NCBI RefSeq assembly: GCF_000348785.1
Contig: NC_020520.1
Location: forward strand, 4,216,001-4,280,000
Source of the DNA: Ilumatobacter coccineus YM16-304
GTDB lineage: Bacteria; Actinomycetota; Acidimicrobiia; Acidimicrobiales; Ilumatobacteraceae
Length of the DNA: 64,000 nucleotides
Direction of reading: 5' to 3'
Below are positions 34,943 through 43,631 of the stretch, piece after piece; positions within the stretch are counted from its first letter, which is position 1; every line of letters begins with the position of its first letter. The notes under the pieces are model-generated. The model had not been told where the DNA came from. It was given only the letters and a program-made list of their open reading frames with translations, and did not search any database. A program made the position numbers and the translations under genes.

Positions 34943-36847
34943 ATGGGGATCGAATCGAACGCGGCGAGCCGTGCCGACCAACTGGCGACAGCGATCGAGG
35001 CGGCGGGCGACTACCGCGTCCTGCTCATGTCACTCGTCCATCTCACCGGCGACACGACCTGGCTCGAGCCACCGTTCACCCCTGCTCGTGACGTCAACCT
35101 GATCGCCGATCCACACGCGGGCCTCGACGACGACGCTCGCGCTCGAATCCGCGAAGCGATCATCGGGCTCGTCACCGACGGGCCCACCGAACCGGCGATC
35201 ATCGACCCCGGCGACGAACTGATGCTGCGGATGATGCGCGTCTGCCTCGGCGAGCAGGTGGCCGAGGAATACGCGCTGATGATGCGCGAAGACCTCGGCT
35301 TCACGGGCCGCGACGTCGAACCACCGACGCTCCCCGACGACTCCGGCGACCCGATCGTGGCGATCGTCGGCGCCGGCGTCTCCGGCCTCGCGCTCGGCGC
35401 CGTACTCACCCGACTCGGCGTGCCGTACGTGATCATCGAGAAGAGCACCGACGTGGGCGGCACCTGGTGGGACAACCGCTACCCCGGCTGCGGCGTCGAC
35501 ACCCCCAACCACGCCTACTCCTTCTCGCACGGCGACCGCTACGACTGGTCGCGCTACTTCTCGCCACGCGACGAGATCGCCGACTACCTACAACGCTGCG
35601 CCGACGACTTCGCCGTGCGACCCAACATCCGCTTCGGCACGAGCGTGGTCGGCGCCACGTGGGACGACGATGCCAAACGGTGGCACGTTGCGACCAGCGA
35701 CGGCGACACGCTGACCGTACGCGTCTTCGTGAGCGCGATCGGCGTGCTCAACGTCCCGAAGCCGCCGGCGATCGACGGCCTCGACGACTTCGAAGGCCCG
35801 CTCTTCCACACGGCTCGCTGGCCCGACGACATCGACCTCACCGGCAAGGACGTCGCGGTGGTCGGCACGGGTGCGTCGGCCATGCAGTTGGTGCCGAGCA
35901 TCGCCGAGCAGGTCGGCCGGCTCACCGTCTACCAGCGCAGCCCGCAGTGGGCCCGCCCGGTCGACGGCTACGGCAGCGAGATCCCCGAGCCCGGCCGCTG
36001 GCTGCTCAAGAGCATCCCGTTCTACGCCGAGTGGTTCCGCTTCGTCATGTCGTGGCGATACGGCGACGGCCTCCTCCCCCTCCTTCGACGCGACCCCGAC
36101 TGGGAGCACCCCGACCGATCGGTCAACCGCAGCAACGACCGGCATCGCCAGCAGATGACCGACCATCTGCTCGCCGAACTCGACGGCCGTCCTGACCTCG
36201 TCGAGAAGTGCCTCCCCGACTACCCGCCGTTCGGCAAGCGAATCCTGCTCGACAACGGATGGTTCCGCACCGTGTGCCGTGACGACGTCGAGCTCGTCAC
36301 CGATCCGATCAGCCACATCACCGCCGACGCGATCGAGACGCGTGACGGCCAGCACCGCCGACACGACGTCATCATCACGGCGACGGGATTCGAGACCACA
36401 CAGCTCACCGCCCGGCTCGGCGTCAGAGGCGTCGATGGTGTCGATCTCGCCGACGTCTGGGCCGACCAGGATCCCCGAGCGCACATCGGCATCACGGTGC
36501 CGGGCTTCCCGAACATGTTCGTCATGCTCGGACCCAACACCGGGCTCGGCCACGGTGGCTCGACGGTGTTCATGTCGGAGTGCCAGGCCCGCTACATCTC
36601 GGCCTGCGTGGCCCAGATGCTCGATGACGGCATCGACGCGATCGAGGTGCGCCGCGAGGTGCACGACGCCTACAACGCACGCGTCGACGCCGAACACGCC
36701 GAACTGATCTGGACTCATCCGGGCATGACGAACTGGTATCGCAACCAGCACGGCCGCATCACCGCACTGTCGCCGTGGCGCCTCGTCGACTACTGGGCCA
36801 TGACCCACGACCCCGACCTCGCCGAGTTCGACCTCACCCGCACCTGA
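34943..36847 (+). CDS. Flavin-containing Baeyer-Villiger-type monooxygenase
   Basis: 634 residues. A helical N-terminal extension of about 135 residues precedes the FAD-binding GAGVSGLALGAVLTRLG and the WWDNRYPGCGVDTPNHAYSF segment. The Baeyer-Villiger fingerprint F-x-G-x3-H-x3-W-P is present as FEGPLFHTARWP. The NADPH site is VAVVGTGASAMQLVPSIAE, and GPNTGLGHGGS is near the C-terminus. These enzymes insert oxygen into ketones; the substrate is not known. The long N-terminal extension is seen in some actinobacterial members. Confidence 0.88.
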   Translation: MGIESNAASRADQLATAIEAAGDYRVLLMSLVHLTGDTTWLEPPFTPARDVNLIADPHAGLDDDARARIREAIIGLVTDGPTEPAIIDPGDELMLRMMRVCLGEQVAEEYALMMREDLGFTGRDVEPPTLPDDSGDPIVAIVGAGVSGLALGAVLTRLGVPYVIIEKSTDVGGTWWDNRYPGCGVDTPNHAYSFSHGDRYDWSRYFSPRDEIADYLQRCADDFAVRPNIRFGTSVVGATWDDDAKRWHVATSDGDTLTVRVFVSAIGVLNVPKPPAIDGLDDFEGPLFHTARWPDDIDLTGKDVAVVGTGASAMQLVPSIAEQVGRLTVYQRSPQWARPVDGYGSEIPEPGRWLLKSIPFYAEWFRFVMSWRYGDGLLPLLRRDPDWEHPDRSVNRSNDRHRQQMTDHLLAELDGRPDLVEKCLPDYPPFGKRILLDNGWFRTVCRDDVELVTDPISHITADAIETRDGQHRRHDVIITATGFETTQLTARLGVRGVDGVDLADVWADQDPRAHIGITVPGFPNMFVMLGPNTGLGHGGSTVFMSECQARYISACVAQMLDDGIDAIEVRREVHDAYNARVDAEHAELIWTHPGMTNWYRNQHGRITALSPWRLVDYWAMTHDPDLAEFDLTRT

Positions 36848-36870
36848 CTCCACGCGCGAAACCTCCCAGG

Positions 36871-36990
36871 GTTTTGCCCCGGCAAACCGTCATCCGTGAC
36901 GGATCCGAGGGGCAAACCCCGGTCGGGTTGGTTTTGCCCCGGCAAACCGTCACCCGTGACGGATCCGAGGGGTAAAACCCGGTTGGGTTG
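36871..36990. repeat. Two direct 60-nt repeats, each a nested hairpin
   Basis: Units 36871-36930 and 36931-36990 differ at only four positions. Each contains an inner stem CCGTCA-TCCG-TGACGG and an outer stem GTTTTGCCCC against GGGGCAAA(C) or GGGGTAAAAC. One substitution in the outer stem becomes a G-T pair, so folding is kept. The element fills the gap between two convergent genes and may serve as a two-way terminator. Confidence 0.85.
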
Positions 36991-37007
36991 GTTGGTGGTC
37001 GCGCGGG

Positions 37008-37661
37008 TCAGGGCCAGGGGGTGCCGAAGGTGTTGGCGTAGGCGAGCTTCGACGGCGGTTGACGCGTGATCGGACCGTGCCCCTTGCCGACTGGATAGCC
37101 GATCGGGATCATCGCCACCGTGGCCCAGCCGTCGGGGATGTCGAGCGCCGCCTTCACCTCGGGTTCGCGGAGGCAGTGCAGCGTGGTGAGCGTGCAACCG
37201 AGCCCTTCCTCGACGCACGCGAGCATCGCGTTCTGCACCGCCGGGTAGACCGAACCACCGCCGACCATGCTGATCCGATCGAGCGACGCGTCGGTGATCG
37301 CCATCCGCGCAGGGTTGGCACAGAACACGAGGATCGCGGGCGCTTCCGACAGGTGCTTCGCGAGGTGATCGCCAGCGGCGGCGATGCGCTCCCACTTGGC
37401 GAACTCGTCGGGCGGCAGCCCGACGAATCGATCGAGAAATCCTTCGGCGTACTTCTCCCACTCGGGCTCGTAGATGTCGTGCAGCGCCTGCTTGAGGGCC
37501 GGAGACGTGACCACCAGGACGCGCCACGGCTGCGCGTTGCCGCCCGTCGGCGCCCAGCACGCCGCTTGCAGCACCCGCTCCATCACGTCGTCGGGAATCG
37601 GATCGGGTCGCAACTTGCGAACTGCTCGCAGCGTGCCCATCGTCTCGTACAGCTCAGCCAT
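37008..37661 (-). CDS. Nitroreductase-family FMN protein
   Basis: 217 residues, the normal size. LRAVRKLRPDPIPDDVMERVLQAA and CWAPTGGNAQPWRVLVVTS are the FMN-binding N-terminal motifs. VQNAMLACVEEGLGCTLTTL and WATVAMIPIGYPVGKG complete the fold. It reduces nitro compounds, quinones or related substrates with NAD(P)H. ATG 37661 is chosen because it starts the conserved part; the longer frame runs into the divergent sulfatase gene. Confidence 0.88.
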   Translation of the reverse strand: MAELYETMGTLRAVRKLRPDPIPDDVMERVLQAACWAPTGGNAQPWRVLVVTSPALKQALHDIYEPEWEKYAEGFLDRFVGLPPDEFAKWERIAAAGDHLAKHLSEAPAILVFCANPARMAITDASLDRISMVGGGSVYPAVQNAMLACVEEGLGCTLTTLHCLREPEVKAALDIPDGWATVAMIPIGYPVGKGHGPITRQPPSKLAYANTFGTPWP

Positions 37662-37694
37662 GACGTCAGTCTCGCGGACCGGCGCGCCGCGGGT

Positions 37695-37700
37695 TACCGT
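37695..37700 (+). promoter_or_regulatory. Leaderless -10 element of the sulfatase gene
   Basis: TACCGT lies 6 nt before ATG 37707. Confidence 0.55.
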
Positions 37701-37706
37701 CGTCAC

Positions 37707-39968
37707 ATGCCGAACCGATTCCGAGGCAACATCGGGCTGACGCTGGCTGACTCCACGCCGTGGTGGCCCGAGCAGCCAGACGCCGCCGACAAGCCTCACA
37801 ACGTGATGATCGTGCTCCTCGACGACGTGGGCTTCGCCGACTTCGGTTGCTACGGGTCAGGAATCCGCACGCCCACGATCGATCGCCTCGCCGACGAAGG
37901 AGTCCGCTACACCGGGTTTCACACGACGGCCATGTGCTCCACCACCCGGGCCTCGTTGCTCACCGGAGCCAACCATCACTCGGTCGGCATGGGATGTCTC
38001 GCGAACTTCGACAGCGGCTTCCCCGGCTACCGCGGCAAGATCAGCGCCGACGCACCCACGATCGCCGAACTCCTCCGGCCACACGGCTACCGCAACTACA
38101 TGGTCGGCAAGTGGCACGCGACGAGCGTCGCCGAGACCGGTCCGACCGGCCCGTTCGACGGATGGCCGCTCGGCCGCGGCTTCGACCGCTTCTACGGATT
38201 TCTCGACGCCGAGACCGATCAGTACTCCCCCGAACTCGTGCGCGACAACAGCCACATCACCGCCCCCGGCACGTACGAATCCGGCTACCACCTCACCGCC
38301 GACCTTGCGACCGAAGCGATCAGGTATCTCGCCGATCACCGCGCCGCCGCGCCGCAGCACCCGTGGATGCTCATGTTCTCCCCCGGCGCGTGCCACGCCC
38401 CGCACCAGGCGCCGCGAGCGCTCATCGACGAGTACACCGAGACCTTCACCCACGGCTGGGACATCGAGCGCGAGCGTCGACTCGCCCGCCAGATCGAACT
38501 CGGCATCGTCCCGGCCGGAACCGAACTCTGCGATCGCAACGACGGTGTCCGCGCCTGGGACGAGCACTCGGCCGACGAGCATCGACTCTTCAGCCGACTC
38601 GCCGGCGCCTACGCGGCAATGCTCGATCACTTCGACCAACACCTCGCACGCGTGATCGACTTTCTCGAGACGACCGGGCAACTCGACGACACCATCGTGA
38701 TGGTGCTCTCCGACAACGGCGCGAGCCAGGAGGGCGGGCCGCTCGGCTTCGTCAACGCGATGGCCCCGTTCAACATGGTGCAGGAGCCGCTCGACCAGAA
38801 GCTCGCCCGCCTCGACGACATCGGCGGACCCGACACGCACTCCAACTTCCCGCACGGATGGGCGATGACCTCCAACACGCCGCTGCGTCGCTACAAGCAG
38901 AACACCCACGGCGGCGGCGTCCGAGACCCCCTCGTGATCCGCACGCCCAACGCAGCCGAGTCCGGGATCGCCGGCTCGACGCGCCACCAGTTCTGCCACG
39001 TGTCCGACCTCGCGCCCACCCTGTTCGACCTGCTCGAGCTCGATCCGCCCGGCGCCACGATGGAGGGGACGAGCTTCGCGGCGACCATCGCCGACCCGGA
39101 AGCCGAGACCGGGAAAGACATCCAGTACTTCGAGATGTTCGGGCACCGCGGTCTGTGGCACGACGGGTGGAAGGCAGTTGCCTATCACGCCCCGGGCACG
39201 CCGTTCGACGACGACCGCTGGGAGCTCTTCGACCTGACCACGGACTTCAACGAGACCAACGACCTCGCCGACGAACACCCCGACCGTCTCGCCGAGATGA
39301 TCGAGATGTGGTGGGCCGAGGCCGAAGCCAACCAGGTGCTGCCGCTCGACGACCGCTTCGGCGAACGATTCGCCGAGAACGCCGAACGCTGGCACGGGTC
39401 CCGGCGGGCCTACGTGTTCGAAGCCGGTATGGGGCATCTCCCGTCGGACGTGGCACCCGACCTGCGCAGCCGCAGCTACACGATCACCGCCGAGGTCGAC
39501 CCGCTCGCCGGCGGGGAGCAGGGCGTACTGATCGCTCACGGCGACGCGACCTGTGGCTACTCGCTGTTCGTCCAGGACGGTCACCTCGTCCACGACCTCA
39601 ACATCGGCGGAACCCACCAACTCGTCCGTTCCGCGACACCGTTGCCGACGGGTGCCACGTCACTCGCGTTCTCGATGACGCGCTCCCCCGGCACCGGGCC
39701 GTTCCCGCACGGCGTCGGCACCTTGCTGGTCGACGGCGAACCGGTCGGCAGCATGGAGACCGATCAGATCTTCTGGCTGATGATCTCGTGGTCGGGCCTC
39801 GACATCGGCCTCGACCGCGGCACCACGGTCGCCGACTACGACGGCAGCGGACGCCACATCGGCCCGTTCGAGTTCACCGGAACGCTGCATCGAGTCCGAG
39901 TCGACCTCAGCGACGATCAAGAACTCGATCACGACGCCGCGGGCGCCACCGAACTCGCTCGCGAGTAG
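37707..39968 (+). CDS. Arylsulfatase
   Basis: 753 residues. The metal-binding NVMIVLLDDVGFADFGCYGS is near the N-terminus. The formylglycine site region is TTAMCSTTRASLLTGANHHS. Its core is C-S-T-T-R rather than the classical C-x-P/A-S-R, so Thr replaces Pro. GKWHATS and DNGASQEGGPLGFVN are further sulfatase motifs. The C-terminal 240 residues are a beta-rich extension common in the large AtsA-type subfamily. No signal peptide is visible. Maturation would need a formylglycine-generating enzyme encoded elsewhere. Confidence 0.9.
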   Translation: MPNRFRGNIGLTLADSTPWWPEQPDAADKPHNVMIVLLDDVGFADFGCYGSGIRTPTIDRLADEGVRYTGFHTTAMCSTTRASLLTGANHHSVGMGCLANFDSGFPGYRGKISADAPTIAELLRPHGYRNYMVGKWHATSVAETGPTGPFDGWPLGRGFDRFYGFLDAETDQYSPELVRDNSHITAPGTYESGYHLTADLATEAIRYLADHRAAAPQHPWMLMFSPGACHAPHQAPRALIDEYTETFTHGWDIERERRLARQIELGIVPAGTELCDRNDGVRAWDEHSADEHRLFSRLAGAYAAMLDHFDQHLARVIDFLETTGQLDDTIVMVLSDNGASQEGGPLGFVNAMAPFNMVQEPLDQKLARLDDIGGPDTHSNFPHGWAMTSNTPLRRYKQNTHGGGVRDPLVIRTPNAAESGIAGSTRHQFCHVSDLAPTLFDLLELDPPGATMEGTSFAATIADPEAETGKDIQYFEMFGHRGLWHDGWKAVAYHAPGTPFDDDRWELFDLTTDFNETNDLADEHPDRLAEMIEMWWAEAEANQVLPLDDRFGERFAENAERWHGSRRAYVFEAGMGHLPSDVAPDLRSRSYTITAEVDPLAGGEQGVLIAHGDATCGYSLFVQDGHLVHDLNIGGTHQLVRSATPLPTGATSLAFSMTRSPGTGPFPHGVGTLLVDGEPVGSMETDQIFWLMISWSGLDIGLDRGTTVADYDGSGRHIGPFEFTGTLHRVRVDLSDDQELDHDAAGATELARE

Positions 39969-40016
39969 CGCCGCTCGGTGCGACATCACCGACGCCATCG
40001 GCCATGATGGTCTCGA

Positions 40017-40895
40017 ATGCTCACGTCGATCGCATCCCTGCTCGTCTCCGGAACCGATGCCGGGTCGGGTGACGACGCCCTCGATGCGTTGACCGACAAC
40101 ATCGACGACACCGACTACGACTGGTGGACGGTCGGCACCGCCCTGATCATCTTCGCGAGCGCGATCATCCTCTCGCGTTTCGCCAAGATGGCGATCGAAC
40201 GAGCACTGCGGCGCCGCATCGACCCGGCCCTCGCAACGCTGATCGCCCGGCTGGTCGGTTATCTCGTCATCATCGTCGGCGTGGTGTACGGCCTCGACGC
40301 GCTCGGGGTGGCGATCGTGCCGATCCTCGGTGCCCTCGGCATCGCCGGCATCGCGCTCGCGTTCGCCTTCCAAGACATCCTCGAGAACTTCGTCGCCGGC
40401 GTGATCCTGCAACTGCAGCGGCCGTTCACGTACGGCGACCAGGTCAAGATCAACGACCACGAGGGCACGGTGCACTCGATCGACTCGCGGCTCGTCACGA
40501 TCATCACGCCGGCGGGTGAAACGATCAAGATCCCGGCGGCCACCGTCATCAAGTCCGACATCAACAACTACACGCAGGAAGGCCGCCGACGCACGTCGCT
40601 GCCCGTCGGCGTGGCGTACGGTGCCGACCTCGACGAAGTACAGCGTGTGCTCGAGTCAGCGGTCGCGGGCGCCGACGGGGTGCTCGACTCACCCGCTCCG
40701 GAGGTCTACTTCACCGGGTTCGGCGACTCGAGCATCGACTTCGACGTGCGGTTCTGGCACGAACCGTCGATCGCCTCGTTCTGGGCGACGCGCCATGCGG
40801 TCGCCCTTCGAGTCGAGAAGGCACTCGCCGAGGCCGACATCACGATTCCGTTCCCGCAGCGCACCGTCTGGTACGCCGGCGAATCCGACGACTGA
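40017..40895 (+). CDS. MscS-family mechanosensitive channel
   Basis: 292 residues. The helix pair TALIIFASAIILSRFAKMAI and LVGYLVIIVGVVYGLDALGV is followed by the pore helix region ILGALGIAGIALAFAFQDILENFVAGVIL. The beta domain contains YGDQVKINDHEGTVHSIDSRLVTIITPAGE. The C-terminal alpha/beta domain follows. It should release solutes on osmotic downshift. Other in-frame starts are possible upstream but nothing supports them. Confidence 0.92.
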   Translation: MLTSIASLLVSGTDAGSGDDALDALTDNIDDTDYDWWTVGTALIIFASAIILSRFAKMAIERALRRRIDPALATLIARLVGYLVIIVGVVYGLDALGVAIVPILGALGIAGIALAFAFQDILENFVAGVILQLQRPFTYGDQVKINDHEGTVHSIDSRLVTIITPAGETIKIPAATVIKSDINNYTQEGRRRTSLPVGVAYGADLDEVQRVLESAVAGADGVLDSPAPEVYFTGFGDSSIDFDVRFWHEPSIASFWATRHAVALRVEKALAEADITIPFPQRTVWYAGESDD

Positions 40896-40904
40896 TCGAC
40901 GCGG

Positions 40905-40918
40905 GAGCCAGTCGGCTC
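40905..40918 (+). terminator. Weak hairpin after the MscS gene
   Basis: GAGCC-AGTC-GGCTC lies 10 nt after the stop codon in the gap to a convergent gene. The stem is only 5 bp and has no T-run. Confidence 0.3.
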
Positions 40919-40932
40919 ACGGCGTCGAGCGG

Positions 40933-41304
40933 TCAGCCGACCGTCGAGAGATGCTCGTCCGCGGTCGAGGCGGCCGAGCGGCGAGACACCGCGTACGCCG
41001 CGATCAGCGCGAGGATCGCCGCAACGAGACCGGCGCTCAGCTTCGGATGCCGCCGAGCCACCCTGACGGTGCCTGCCGTGCCGCGGCCGATGCCTCGGGC
41101 CGTGGCTAGCGCACCGACGTAGGTGGCGCGCGCTCCGATCGAGCCACCACGTGTGCCGAGCTTCAGTGTGCGGCGGGCCAGGCCCGCTCCTCGCCGCTTG
41201 GCCTCGACGGCCACGTCGGTCACCGCTGACGCGGCATCGGAAGCAGACAGGTCGCCAGGGAGGACGGCATCGGTCAGGGAGGAGGCGCTCGGGAGGTTCG
41301 TCAT
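40933..41304 (-). CDS. Small membrane protein of unknown function
   Basis: 123 residues. The first 85 are polar with many Ala, Gly and Arg residues. One hydrophobic segment near the C-terminus (LSAGLVAAILALIAAYAVS) is followed by a short polar tail. No known domain. It is the last gene of a minus-strand series whose other members encode sigma-factor regulators, so it could be part of that stress module. The start ATG 41304 is the first that keeps the upstream gene separate. Confidence 0.6.
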   Translation of the reverse strand: MTNLPSASSLTDAVLPGDLSASDAASAVTDVAVEAKRRGAGLARRTLKLGTRGGSIGARATYVGALATARGIGRGTAGTVRVARRHPKLSAGLVAAILALIAAYAVSRRSAASTADEHLSTVG

Positions 41305-41399
41305 GATCAGACGACCATCATGGAGCAGCGGGAACACGACGTCAACGCGGCTCGATGACTTCGCCGTCGGCGCACGGCCGTCGGTGCGACGCGGAAGCG

Positions 41400-41816
41400 T
41401 CAAGCGTCGTGTTTGATGCAGCGGATGATCGTGCGTTCGTCGACGTGCAGAATCGACACGTCGTCCATCACCGCTTGCACGATGAAGAGACCGCGACCCG
41501 TGATCGAGTCGGTGGGCGGAGCCGAGACCTCGTCGAGCGGCGGGATCTCGTCGGCGTCGTACACGTCGACGAGCCAGCGGCCGTCGAGGCGCTCCATCGC
41601 AACGGTGACGGCGTCGGCCGCCGAGTGCTGCATGACGTTGGTCGCCAACTCGCTCACCGCGAGTTCGATGTCGTCGGCGACGTCGTCACTTCCGTCGTGC
41701 GTGCTGACGAAGGCGCGCACCTGTGCTCGGATCGAGCGCAACTCCGATTCTTGCGTCGGCACGCGAACGACGAAACCAGCGTTGTCCACGTGACCGACCT
41801 GTGATCTGTTGCGCAC
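41400..41816 (-). CDS. RsbW/SpoIIAB-type anti-sigma factor (HATPase)
   Basis: 138 residues. A histidine-kinase-like ATPase fold is clear: the N box is ELAVSELATNVMQHS, the G1 region is LVDVYDADEIPP and the G2 box is GRGLFIVQAV. Such proteins bind a sigma factor or phosphorylate a STAS antagonist. The partner STAS gene is 26 nt upstream in the same direction. GAGGAG lies 7 nt before the GTG start; a second GTG at 41789 is possible. Confidence 0.82.
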   Translation of the reverse strand: MRNRSQVGHVDNAGFVVRVPTQESELRSIRAQVRAFVSTHDGSDDVADDIELAVSELATNVMQHSAADAVTVAMERLDGRWLVDVYDADEIPPLDEVSAPPTDSITGRGLFIVQAVMDDVSILHVDERTIIRCIKHDA

Positions 41817-41842
41817 CGTTCAGCTCCTCGACGTCGGTCTCG

Positions 41843-42163
41843 CTACGCGTCGTCGTGCTCGACGTTGAGATGATCGGACAGACCGCTGACCTCGATGATG
41901 CGAGCCACCGCCTTGCCAGGATTGACCAGCACCAGACGTGACCCCGCCTCGGTGGCCTTCTGGTGCGAGTCGATCAGTACCCGCAGACCAGACGAATCCA
42001 TGAACTCGACGTTCGCCAGGTTGACCCGGCGATCGCCGTCTCCCTCGAACTGGTCGAGCCGCTCAGCGAGGCTCGGAGCGCTGTGCGCGTCGATGTCGCC
42101 GGTCACCGTGACACCACCGTTGGCATCGTCGACGACATCGAGCCGAGTTTGAGGATCACTCAT
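41843..42163 (-). CDS. STAS-domain anti-anti-sigma factor
   Basis: 106 residues. The phosphorylatable serine lies in FMDSSGLRVLIDSH, the conserved site of SpoIIAA/RsbV proteins. VTVTGDIDAHSAPSLAERLDQF is the N-terminal strand-helix pair. Unphosphorylated, it would bind the anti-sigma factor and free the sigma factor. TAGTCT lies 7 nt before the ATG, so it has its own promoter. Confidence 0.9.
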   Translation of the reverse strand: MSDPQTRLDVVDDANGGVTVTGDIDAHSAPSLAERLDQFEGDGDRRVNLANVEFMDSSGLRVLIDSHQKATEAGSRLVLVNPGKAVARIIEVSGLSDHLNVEHDDA

Positions 42164-42170
42164 GGCGTCG

Positions 42171-42176
42171 AGACTA
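42171..42176 (-). promoter_or_regulatory. Leaderless -10 element of the STAS gene
   Basis: On the minus strand TAGTCT lies 7 nt before ATG 42163. Confidence 0.6.
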
Positions 42177-42285
42177 TCTCTCCGAGACGCCACCATGCTC
42201 GGATGGGCAGCGAGCACCGCAAATCAGGCATCGACGTCGTCGGGGCCAGGTGCGGGAAACCCACGTCGTTCATCACCCGATACGG

Positions 42286-43038
42286 CTATGCGGACCGCTC
42301 GGTCATCCACGAGCGCATCCGCTCGAACGATTGACGGAGCAGCCGGCTGACCTGCATCTGCGACACACCCACTCGATCGGCGATCTCGGTCTGCGACATG
42401 TTCTCGTAGAAACGCAAACGAACGATCTCCTGCTCGCGTTCGGGCAGTCGCTCGAGCAGTTCAGCGACCACCATGTCGTTCTCGCGGTCGGCGAACGAGC
42501 GATCGTCGGTGGCGAGCGCCATCTGCCGATCGGTTGCCGGCGCGTCGTCACCGCCGGTGCCGACGACGTCGATCGTGTCGACACGGGCTGCGGCCGTGGC
42601 TTCGAGCCCGCGCACGACGTCGTCGCGATCGATCTCGAGGTACTCGGCGAGTCGGCCGACGCTGGGCGATCGACCGTCACGCTGTTCGAGTTCGGTCGTC
42701 GCGTTGCGCACCAGGAGGTGCAGTTCCTTGGCACTCCGCGGCACCTTGACCGTCCACGTCTTGTCGCGGAAGTGGCGCTTCAACTCGCCTTCGATGGTTC
42801 GGCCGGCGTACAGCGAGAACGCCGCTCCGTACTCGGGGTCGAACCGGTCGACCGCTTTGATGAGACCGACCATCGCCACCTGACGCAGGTCTTCGTCATG
42901 GCGCGCTGTTCGTGCATACCGTGCCGCGACGTGGGTGGCGAGACCCATGTGTCGCTGAACCAACTCGTTGCGAGTCGAGCGAGACCGCGTGGCCGCGTAC
43001 TCACGAAACAGCCCGAGGTCTTCGAGATCTTCGGACAT
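42286..43038 (-). CDS. SigF/SigB-type alternative sigma factor
   Basis: 250 residues. Region 2 contains EDLRQVAMVGLIKAVDRFDP and YAGRTIEGELKRHFRDKTWT followed by VKVPRSAKEL, the block typical of the SigB/SigF group. Region 4 is MSQTEIADRVGVSQMQVSRL. It should direct transcription of a stress or stationary-phase regulon. It is flanked by two RsbW-like proteins and a STAS antagonist, which suits partner switching. The upstream regulator gene ends 10 nt before its ATG. Confidence 0.92.
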   Translation of the reverse strand: MSEDLEDLGLFREYAATRSRSTRNELVQRHMGLATHVAARYARTARHDEDLRQVAMVGLIKAVDRFDPEYGAAFSLYAGRTIEGELKRHFRDKTWTVKVPRSAKELHLLVRNATTELEQRDGRSPSVGRLAEYLEIDRDDVVRGLEATAAARVDTIDVVGTGGDDAPATDRQMALATDDRSFADRENDMVVAELLERLPEREQEIVRLRFYENMSQTEIADRVGVSQMQVSRLLRQSFERMRSWMTERSA

Positions 43039-43048
43039 GGGAGGAGTG

Positions 43049-43432
43049 CTACGAACGCTGAGCCTCGAGTGCCCGCTTCCGCAAGATGACACTCCCGTCC
43101 GACACCATGAATTCGTCGACGACCGATCCGAGGATCGTCGAGGCGAGCCCGTCGAGCTCGATCGACTCGGCTCCCACGTCTCGCGACATCGAGATCTCGA
43201 CGCCACCGTCGCGCACGACGAAACGCGTCGAGCAACGCGTGCCGTCGGCGACTCCGTCGCCCAAGAGGTTGAAGACTTCACTCACCCCGAGGCGAAGATC
43301 GTCGAGCTCGTCGACCGAGAACTCGAGATCGGCACCGACGGCTGCGACCACGAGGCGCACCGTCGAGGCATACGCCGCGCTGAGCGGCACGACGAGATCG
43401 ATGGCCTCGTCGGCAGAAGTTGACTCACTCAT
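43049..43432 (-). CDS. Degenerate RsbW-like regulator
   Basis: 127 residues. The start (DLVVPLSAAYASTVRLVVAA) and the N-box-like stretch LDDLRLGVSEVFNLL match the first half of anti-sigma HATPases. The second half lacks recognisable G1 and G2 boxes, unlike the protein at 41400. It may bind sigma without ATP hydrolysis. It is immediately upstream of the sigma gene, the usual position of an anti-sigma factor. TACGGT lies 7 nt before the ATG. Confidence 0.7.
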   Translation of the reverse strand: MSESTSADEAIDLVVPLSAAYASTVRLVVAAVGADLEFSVDELDDLRLGVSEVFNLLGDGVADGTRCSTRFVVRDGGVEISMSRDVGAESIELDGLASTILGSVVDEFMVSDGSVILRKRALEAQRS

Positions 43433-43439
43433 GGCCCTC

Positions 43440-43445
43440 ACCGTA
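43440..43445 (-). promoter_or_regulatory. Leaderless -10 element of the sigma operon
   Basis: On the minus strand TACGGT lies 7 nt before ATG 43432. Confidence 0.55.
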
Positions 43446-43631
43446 CTGATCTCGACTGTCCGATGCTGACCAATCCCGCGACAGCCGACCCGTTCACGCT
43501 CCGTACGCCCGACCGCGCGCACGAGTGGCGGAGTCGCCCGAACGCTGGCACGATGCATCCCAGCGCTGCGCGACCCGCGAGTACGGTGCACCGCAATCCG
43601 GTCGAACCCGGTCCGAGAAGGGCATCGTCGA

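Noticed and set aside
37857-39620. 587-codon frame antisense to the sulfatase
   Set aside because: No domain, and the plus-strand sulfatase is unambiguous.
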